A stretch of DNA of 11,537 nucleotides. It comes from Rhodospirillales bacterium. Lineage in GTDB: Bacteria; Pseudomonadota; Alphaproteobacteria; Rhodospirillales; JADHTD01. The translations under genes and the position numbers were made by a program. The stretch covers positions 1 through 11,537 of the forward strand of contig JADHTD010000056.1 of the NCBI GenBank assembly GCA_016776525.1, in the 5' to 3' direction. The notes below the pieces were generated by a model that had not been told where the DNA came from, ran no database searches, and saw only the letters and a list, made by a program, of their open reading frames with translations. Shown in pieces: positions 7,194 to 11,537 of the stretch; positions within the stretch are counted from its first letter, which is position 1; each line of letters begins with the position of its first letter.

Positions 7194-9359
7194 CTAGGCG
7201 GCGCGGATCCGATCGAGGAATTTATCGACCTCATCGCGCAGGTTATCCGACTGTACGGAGAGATCGTTGGCCGCCGTTTTAATCTGACCGGCGGCCTGTC
7301 CGGTTTCATCCGCGGCCTTGGTAACGTCGGTGATCGCAGAAGAAACCTGACTGGTGCCCGAAGATGCCTCTTCGACATTACGGGCGATCTCAGAAGTGGC
7401 GGCGCCCTGTTGTTCGACAGCCGCGGCGATCGTTGAAGCAATTTCATCGATCCTGCGGATGGTCGAGGCAATCTCGCCGATGGCGCTCACTGATTCCTGC
7501 GTCGCCGTCTGAATGCCGCCGATTTGGGCCCCGATTTCATCGGTCGCCCGGGCCGTCTGGGTCGCTAGGTTCTTGACCTCCGAGGCGACCACGGCGAATC
7601 CCTTACCGGCTTCACCGGCACGGGCCGCCTCAATGGTGGCGTTGAGGGCCAGAAGATTGGTTTGTTCGGCGATATCGGTGATCAGGGCCACCACTTCACC
7701 GATCTTCTGCGAGGCGACTGCCAGGCCCTGGACCTTTTCGTTGGTGGAATCCGCCTGTTTCACCGCATCGGAAGCAACCCTTGAGGATTCAGCCACCTGA
7801 CGGCTGATCTCGGAGATGGAACTGGACAGTTCCTCAGCCGCCGAAGCCACGGTCTGCACATTGGTCGAGGCTTCTTCGGCTGCCGAGGCAACCGTCGTCG
7901 ACTGGGTGTTGGTGTTGTTGGCGGTATCGGTCATCGTTTCGGCCGACGACTGTAATTGCGTCGAGGCCGAGGATACGCCTTCGACGACATGGCCGATGCT
8001 GGATTCGAAACTGTCAGCCATTTCATTCATGGTTTTGCGCTTTTCTTCTTCGGAGCGCTGTTCAGTTTCCACCTTCTCATCTTCCAGGCGTTTCATTTCC
8101 ACTGCGTTGTCTTTGAAGACCTGCACGGCTTTCGCCATGCCACCGAGTTCATCGGTATCCTCAATGTAGGAAATCCCGGTTTCCGTATCACCGCCGGCAA
8201 GGCCGGTCATGTTCTCAGACAGTTTCTTGATACGGGCGATGACGGCCGTCGAGGTGACGAAGAAAACGACGCCAAGGGCAATCAGGATGATCGCCGTCGA
8301 GATGATGATGGCCCAGGAAATTTTCGACTGCGTCTGGTTGGCAAAGGCCGCATATTGCTGGACCAGGGCGTTGCTGACCCCCCGCAACTGGTTGGCCTTG
8401 CCCATGGTCGCCTGCAGGTTTGAGAAACGGGCCGATGTATCTTCATCCGTCAGAAGCTGGTTTACGCTGCCTTTGAATTCGGCAAATTTCGCTTCTACCT
8501 TGAGGATGATTTCCTGAGACTTTGGATCAGCCAGGGGCGGCAGGTCGGTATAGTTCTTGAGGCCCAGGTCGAGAGGGACTTTACCGCCGGATTTCATGCC
8601 GGCCAGGGTTTCCGTGAAAATCTTTTCGGCTGTTTTAAATTCGCTCAGTTTCGGGTTCAGCATTTGCCGGCCGATGGCGACGCTGTTGGCAAAATTGACC
8701 TGGAATTTGCGGATGCCCAGAAGGTCGCCTTTATTATAGGGCCGTCCTTCCATCTTCGTGTGACAGTCGGCACAGCCCTGCAAGGTTGCGGTATCGGCTG
8801 TATACAGGTTGAGGAGCATTTTGCCGTCGATCTCCTCGGACTTGGTGAACAGTTGCGCCGGGTTGGCCTTGAGGAAAGCCCCCGCTTCTTTGTCTACGTC
8901 GGTTCTATAGCCCTGTTCTGGGTTGATAGGATTGTCGGAGAGGATATCGATGGACATTTCCGCGCCTTCCTTAGCACCCGAAGAATTGACAAAGCGGGTA
9001 AAGGTGGCCGGAAAGGGAACCGCCGGATGGGATTCCGAAGCCGGGTCCATGGAAATACCGATGCCGGCTTTCTTGGCGGTGCCGATTACATGCTTGGTAT
9101 AGGTGCCGCGCATTTTGGTGATGTAGCTGTCCAGGAAGGAAATTCGTTTGGTGACATTATCGACAAGATCCTTGGTCGAGGTGTAGCCAAGGGCCGATTT
9201 CGCCATGGCTTGCGAGAGCATCCTCTGGCGGCCCAGCAATTCCAGCAGGCGCGCATCATTCTTGGCGCTGCCGAGAGAAACGAAAAGATAAATACCGGCA
9301 GCCACGGATACGATTCCGAGAATTGCCAGCATCATGGTCATTTTTACTTTTATCGACAT
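7194..9359 (-). CDS. Methyl-accepting chemotaxis protein with periplasmic c-type haem domain
   Basis: A 721-residue inner-membrane chemoreceptor that should signal to CheA/CheW. TM1 spans about residues 8-29. The periplasmic region (about 30-345) begins with a LLGRQRMLSQ segment typical of PilJ-type sensor N-termini and contains C196-A-D-C199-H200, a c-type haem attachment motif, in a context resembling the Tll0287-like/DUF3365 haem domain. TM2 is about 349-370, followed by HAMP, then a long coiled-coil signalling domain whose hairpin tip carries EQTNLLALNATIEAARAGE starting at residue 565. There is no C-terminal CheR-docking pentapeptide; it ends FLDRIRAA. The start is the ATG at 9359, preceded by GGGAGA at 6 bases; a start 20 codons further upstream lacks this support. 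By analogy with haem-bearing receptors such as DcrA of Desulfovibrio, it probably senses redox state, oxygen or NO (inference). Confidence 0.95.
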   Translation of the reverse strand: MSIKVKMTMMLAILGIVSVAAGIYLFVSLGSAKNDARLLELLGRQRMLSQAMAKSALGYTSTKDLVDNVTKRISFLDSYITKMRGTYTKHVIGTAKKAGIGISMDPASESHPAVPFPATFTRFVNSSGAKEGAEMSIDILSDNPINPEQGYRTDVDKEAGAFLKANPAQLFTKSEEIDGKMLLNLYTADTATLQGCADCHTKMEGRPYNKGDLLGIRKFQVNFANSVAIGRQMLNPKLSEFKTAEKIFTETLAGMKSGGKVPLDLGLKNYTDLPPLADPKSQEIILKVEAKFAEFKGSVNQLLTDEDTSARFSNLQATMGKANQLRGVSNALVQQYAAFANQTQSKISWAIIISTAIILIALGVVFFVTSTAVIARIKKLSENMTGLAGGDTETGISYIEDTDELGGMAKAVQVFKDNAVEMKRLEDEKVETEQRSEEEKRKTMNEMADSFESSIGHVVEGVSSASTQLQSSAETMTDTANNTNTQSTTVASAAEEASTNVQTVASAAEELSSSISEISRQVAESSRVASDAVKQADSTNEKVQGLAVASQKIGEVVALITDIAEQTNLLALNATIEAARAGEAGKGFAVVASEVKNLATQTARATDEIGAQIGGIQTATQESVSAIGEIASTIRRIDEIASTIAAAVEQQGAATSEIARNVEEASSGTSQVSSAITDVTKAADETGQAAGQIKTAANDLSVQSDNLRDEVDKFLDRIRAA

Positions 9360-9429
9360 CGAATATCTCCCATCGCGGCCTGTACCCCCAAAGGCCCTGT
9401 AAGTCCAAACCAAGGCCAAAAGTGGCGGT

Positions 9430-9465
9430 TTAAGGGGTTTTTTGAAGGAAACTGCTTCCCCTTAA
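9430..9465. repeat. Inverted repeat in the chemoreceptor upstream region
   Basis: TTAAGGGG (9430-9437) and CCCCTTAA (9458-9465) are perfect 8-base inverted repeats about 70-105 bases upstream of the mcp start codon. The interior contains GAAG and CTTC, which can add a second stem beyond a six-T bulge. It could be a leader-RNA hairpin for mcp or a protein-binding site. It is not a good plus-strand terminator, because no T-run follows the 3' arm. Confidence 0.45.
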
Positions 9466-9526
9466 GTGTCTAAATTTCGTCGACAGCCCTATGCCGTCTG
9501 CTTAAACAACATGTTGGGAGACTGAA

Positions 9527-9640
9527 TTCTCATAACAATTATCCATAGGTGTAATAAGGACATTATTTGGCTCATTTTCATGCTTTTTTACTATTTAACA
9601 TAAATATATTGTTATATTTGTTATGCCGCTGATCTAATAA
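9527..9640. other. AT-rich control region between mcp and metZ
   Basis: This block is conspicuously AT-rich against a GC-rich background and contains no plausible gene. It holds TTGTTAT twice in direct orientation with a 9-base period (9609-9615, 9618-9624) and once inverted (ATAACAA, 9532-9538). A perfect 10-base palindrome, CAACATGTTG, lies just outside at 9507-9516. The block most likely carries the minus-strand promoter(s) of mcp and perhaps a regulator site. Confidence 0.45.
9563..9590 (-). promoter_or_regulatory. Candidate sigma-28 (FliA)-type promoter for mcp
   Basis: On the minus strand TAAA (9590-9587) is followed after 15 bases by GCCAAATAA (9571-9563). The flagellar sigma-28 consensus is TAAA, 15 bases, GCCGATAA. 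The spacing and the GCC fit, but the rest of the -10 element is imperfect. A start here would leave a leader of about 195 bases before mcp. Chemoreceptors are often FliA-controlled in enteric and related bacteria; whether that holds in this lineage is unknown to me. Confidence 0.3.
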
Positions 9641-9643
9641 GGC

Positions 9644-9671
9644 TTGACCTGAAAAACGCGGCGTCTATAGT
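9644..9671 (+). promoter_or_regulatory. Sigma-70-type promoter of metZ
   Basis: TTGACC (9644-9649) and TATAGT (9666-9671) are separated by 16 bases, a good housekeeping promoter. Transcription would begin at about 9678-9681, placing the first stem of the SAM-II riboswitch right at the 5' end of the RNA. Confidence 0.75.
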
Positions 9672-9680
9672 CCGCTCATA

Positions 9681-9741
9681 TCCGTGGTGATTTGCCCGAC
9701 CGGCTTGCGGCCACGTTAAATACTCCAGCTAAAAGGTCGGT
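9681..9741 (+). promoter_or_regulatory. SAM-II riboswitch aptamer (metA/metZ leader)
   Basis: The conserved core is present in order: P1 strand CGTGG (9683-9687), TGATTTG (9688-9694), CGGCTTGC (9701-9708), the closing P1 strand CCACG (9711-9715), TTAAA, and GCTAAA (9728-9733). The defining pseudoknot is perfect: CCGACC in loop 1 (9696-9701) pairs with GGTCGG (9735-9740). SAM-II RNAs bind S-adenosylmethionine and repress methionine or SAM genes when SAM is plentiful. The aptamer starts a few bases after the predicted transcription start and is followed by a terminator and metZ, so repression here is probably at transcription elongation. Confidence 0.93.
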
Positions 9742-9753
9742 GCTTATTGGAAG

Positions 9754-9780
9754 CCCTGACCGACCGGTCGGGGTTTTTTT
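9754..9780 (+). terminator. SAM-II-controlled intrinsic terminator in the metZ leader
   Basis: CCCTGACC (9754-9761) pairs with GGTCGGGG (9766-9773), with one G-U pair, around the loop GACC, and is followed by seven T residues. The bases CCGACC at 9760-9765 repeat the pseudoknot partner of the aptamer exactly, so GGTCGG at 9735-9740 can pair here instead, with GCTT (9742-9745) and AAGC (9751-9754) adding an inner stem. That alternative would break the terminator. When SAM locks GGTCGG into the pseudoknot, the terminator is free to form. Confidence 0.87.
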
Positions 9781-9807
9781 ATTTGCAGCCCCGAAGGAGA
9801 CAGTGAC

Positions 9808-11004
9808 ATGGGCGACGAAAAGACGAACGAGGCTTCCTGGCGTCAGGCGACACGGCTGGTCCGGGGCGGCACCTTGCGAACCGCCTTCGAGGAAACCAAC
9901 GAAGCCATATTCATGACGTCCGGGTATGTCTACGGGTCGGCGGAAGAGGCCGAAAAGGCCTTCAAGGGGGAAACCAAGCGCTATATCTATTCACGCTATT
10001 CAAACCCCACCGTCTCCATGTTCGAGAAACGCCTGGCCCTGCTGGAAGAAGCCGACATCTGCCATGCCACGTCGAGCGGTATGGCCGCCGTCTTCACCTC
10101 CCTGGCCTGCCAGTTAAAGGCCGGCGACCGCCTGGTTTCTTCCCGCGCCCTGTTCGGGTCCTGCCTGTTCATCGTATCGGACCTGCTGCCGAAATACGGC
10201 ATCGAAACGGTGCTGGTCGACGGCACCGACCTGGAACAGTGGGAGCAGGCGCTCTCGCAAAAAACCGACGCCGTGTTCCTGGAAACACCGTCCAATCCGG
10301 GCCTGGAAATCATCGATCTGGCAGCCGTCTGCGAGTTGGCCCATGCCGCCGGTGCCCGGGTCGTCGTCGACAACGTCTTTGCCTCGCCGATCCTGCAAAA
10401 ACCGCTGGACCTGGGTGCCGACGTCGTCGTCTATTCGGCGACCAAGCACATCGACGGCCAGGGGCGCTCCATGGGCGGCGCCATCCTCACCAACGACCAG
10501 GAATACTTCGAGGATCAGGTGACGCCGTTCGTCCGCCACACCGGACCGGCGCTCAGTCCGTTCAACGCCTGGGTCTTGTTAAAAGGCCTGGAAACCCTGG
10601 AACTTCGGATCGAACGCCACCTCAAGAACACGGCCGCCGTCGCCGACTTTTTAGGCGGCCTCAAGGGCATCGACAAAGTCATCTATCCCGGCCTGGAAAG
10701 CCATCCGCAATATGAGCTGGCGAAACGCCAGATGAGCGGCTCTGGTACCGTTGTCTCCTTCGTCGTCAGCGGCGGCAAGGAGGGCGCCTTCCAATTCCTC
10801 AACAACCTGAAGCTGGCCGATATTTCCAACAATCTGGGCGACGCCAAAAGCCTGGTCACCCACCCGGCAACCACCACCCATCAGCGACTGAGCCCGGAGG
10901 AACGGGCCGAAATCGGCATTCCCGACGGTCTGGTGCGCCTGTCGGTGGGCCTGGAGGATGCGGAAGATATCAAGGAAGACTTGGCCCAGGCGATCGGAGC
11001 TTAA
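9808..11004 (+). CDS. metZ: O-succinylhomoserine sulfhydrylase MetZ
   Basis: MetZ makes homocysteine directly from O-succinylhomoserine and sulfide with PLP, in the cytoplasm, bypassing cystathionine. The 398-residue protein is a full-length Cys/Met-metabolism PLP enzyme: SRYSNPT near 60-66, the substrate/cofactor region ATSSGMAA near 88-95, D188 in VVVDNVFASP for the PLP ring nitrogen, and K213 in SATKHIDGQGR for the Schiff base. The DGQGR-x-MGGA continuation is characteristic of the MetZ branch rather than MetB or MetY, though the acyl-homoserine preference cannot be read with certainty. A strong AAGGAG (9794-9799) lies 8 bases before the ATG. Expression should fall when SAM is high, through the SAM-II leader, which supports the methionine assignment. 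It stands alone, closed by a terminator at its stop codon. Confidence 0.93.
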   Translation: MGDEKTNEASWRQATRLVRGGTLRTAFEETNEAIFMTSGYVYGSAEEAEKAFKGETKRYIYSRYSNPTVSMFEKRLALLEEADICHATSSGMAAVFTSLACQLKAGDRLVSSRALFGSCLFIVSDLLPKYGIETVLVDGTDLEQWEQALSQKTDAVFLETPSNPGLEIIDLAAVCELAHAAGARVVVDNVFASPILQKPLDLGADVVVYSATKHIDGQGRSMGGAILTNDQEYFEDQVTPFVRHTGPALSPFNAWVLLKGLETLELRIERHLKNTAAVADFLGGLKGIDKVIYPGLESHPQYELAKRQMSGSGTVVSFVVSGGKEGAFQFLNNLKLADISNNLGDAKSLVTHPATTTHQRLSPEERAEIGIPDGLVRLSVGLEDAEDIKEDLAQAIGA

Positions 11005-11013
11005 GCTCCTTTT
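10996..11013 (+). terminator. Intrinsic terminator spanning the metZ stop codon
   Basis: GGAGC (10996-11000), TTAA, and GCTCC (11005-11009) form a perfect palindromic hairpin followed by TTTT. The stop codon TAA (11002-11004) sits in the loop, so the last two sense codons make the 5' arm. The stem is only five pairs, so termination may be partial. Confidence 0.65.
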
Positions 11014-11021
11014 AGCAGTTC

Positions 11022-11173
11022 CCTCAATCGCCGGGCGGGCCGCGCTCCTGTTTATCGCTAGTCGCAACGCTCCGGTTGGAACAAGCGAGATGGAACCTAG
11101 GCCGCGACTGCGGCCCGGCGCTTATGCGCCGCACCCGCGTAGCCATGTGCTTTAGCACACTGGCGCGAGCGAC
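11022..11173. repeat. Structured intergenic repeat, copy B (convergent metZ / rhodanese 3' ends)
   Basis: A 152-bp relative of the element at 5373-5520, in the same orientation. The left end (CCTCAATCGCCGG at 11022) and the blocks GCGCTCC, TCGCTAGTCGC and CGCTCC line up with copy A nearly base for base over about 52 positions; the middle has diverged. Three hairpins follow: GGCCGC/GCGGCC with loop GACT (11100-11115), CGGCGC/GCGCCG with loop TTAT (11116-11131), and TGTGC/GCACA with loop TTTA (11146-11159). The linker GCGTAGCCA (11137-11145) is identical in copy A (5483-5491). The right end GGCGCG-AG-CGAC resembles copy A without its CCGG and TGAGG. No gene is present. Confidence 0.72.
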
Positions 11174-11183
11174 AAAAAATCAC

Positions 11184-11537
11184 TTACCCCTGCACCCAGG
11201 GCAGGCCGTCGACCTTCCAGCCGCCGATCGTGTTCCGGTGTTTGAGCGGGTCCTTGTCGCCCTCGAAACCGGTTAAAATGTTGTAACAAAACTTATAGCC
11301 GAGCGCCGTCATGGCGGCGGCCGCGTGCTTGGAACGGATGCCGGAACGGCAGAGGAAAAAGAGCGGCGTTTCCGCGTCAATGCCGGTGGCTTCCAAATCG
11401 CGGGTAAAATCCGCATTGAGCTCCATGGCCGGAAACAATTTCCAGCCCAGGAACACGGGTTCCTTGCCCAGGCTGCTGAGATCGGGAATGCCGACATAGG
11501 ACCATTCGGCGGTGGTCCGCAAATCGACCAGCACCGC
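11184..11537 (-). CDS. Rhodanese-like sulfurtransferase, 5' end beyond the window
   Basis: The visible 117 codons encode the main body of a single-domain rhodanese: the entry motif VLVDLRTTAEW and the active-site loop C-R-S-G-I-R-S (cysteine codon at 11351-11349), which fits the C-x-x-G-x-R pattern of a persulfide-forming cysteine, followed by AAAAMTALGYKFCYNILTGFEG. Such proteins move sulfane sulfur; the physiological partner cannot be inferred. The frame stays open through the right edge and the domain's first strand-helix is incomplete, so the true start lies outside; a GTG at 11534 is unlikely to be the start. It converges on metZ, with repeat copy B between them. A five-pair hairpin at 11188-11201 spans the last codons but is too far from the A/T run to be a clear terminator. 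Confidence 0.9.
   Translation of the reverse strand, partial: AVLVDLRTTAEWSYVGIPDLSSLGKEPVFLGWKLFPAMELNADFTRDLEATGIDAETPLFFLCRSGIRSKHAAAAMTALGYKFCYNILTGFEGDKDPLKHRNTIGGWKVDGLPWVQG

Noticed and set aside
8664..9473. Plus-strand open frame of 269 codons opposite the chemoreceptor N-terminal half
   Set aside because: It is antisense to the recognisable membrane and haem-domain coding sequence. It also runs into the mcp control region and lacks any motif.
9692..9916. Plus-strand open frame of 74 codons over the metZ leader
   Set aside because: It overlaps the SAM-II aptamer, the terminator and the true metZ start in another frame; there is no coding evidence.
11174..11201. Possible minus-strand terminator for the rhodanese gene
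   Set aside because: The CCCTG/CAGGG stem (11188-11201) lies inside the last codons, and the T6 run on that strand is 8 bases away, too far for an intrinsic terminator.

Overview
This 11.5 kb window looks like ordinary chromosome of a GC-rich alphaproteobacterium, most likely of Rhodospirillales type. The support is a SAM-II riboswitch in front of metZ (a riboswitch class found mainly in Alphaproteobacteria), a plant/alphaproteobacterial-type glutamate-cysteine ligase, and a ubiA / rsmE / gshA neighbourhood that I recall as common in that class. This placement is inference; no rRNA or other phylogenetic marker is present.

Layout. (1) 1-904: the tail of an unrecognised gene, then a small unrecognised single-membrane-span protein whose 3' end overlaps the convergent ubiA. 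(2) 866-4079: ubiA (ubiquinone) on the minus strand, divergent from rsmE (16S rRNA m3U methyltransferase) and gshA (glutathione). rsmE carries a strongly palindromic, in-frame extra segment. (3) 4080-5352: an EAL c-di-GMP phosphodiesterase with an intact catalytic set and a C-terminal CZB-type zinc-binding domain. (4) 5373-5520: a structured intergenic repeat between convergent genes. (5) 5528-6961: tldD on the minus strand. (6) 7194-9359: a methyl-accepting chemotaxis protein on the minus strand whose periplasmic domain carries a c-type haem motif. (7) 9360-9807: a 448-bp control region with candidate mcp signals, then a well-defined promoter, SAM-II aptamer and intrinsic terminator for metZ. 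(8) 9808-11004: metZ, with a terminator wrapped around its stop codon. (9) 11022-11173: a second, diverged copy of the intergenic repeat, again between convergent genes. (10) The 3' part of a rhodanese gene, running off the right edge.

The metabolic genes (ubiquinone, glutathione, methionine) are housekeeping. The most unusual items are the EAL-CZB protein, which suggests zinc- or oxidant-controlled c-di-GMP breakdown; the paired intergenic repeat, whose three hairpins keep their positions while their stem sequences change; the palindromic insertion inside rsmE; and the readable switching architecture of the metZ leader, where one six-base strand can pair either with the aptamer or with the terminator. 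A haem-bearing chemoreceptor and a putative metal/thiol-sensing phosphodiesterase lie a few genes from gshA, giving the region a loose redox theme, but no shared operon ties them together.
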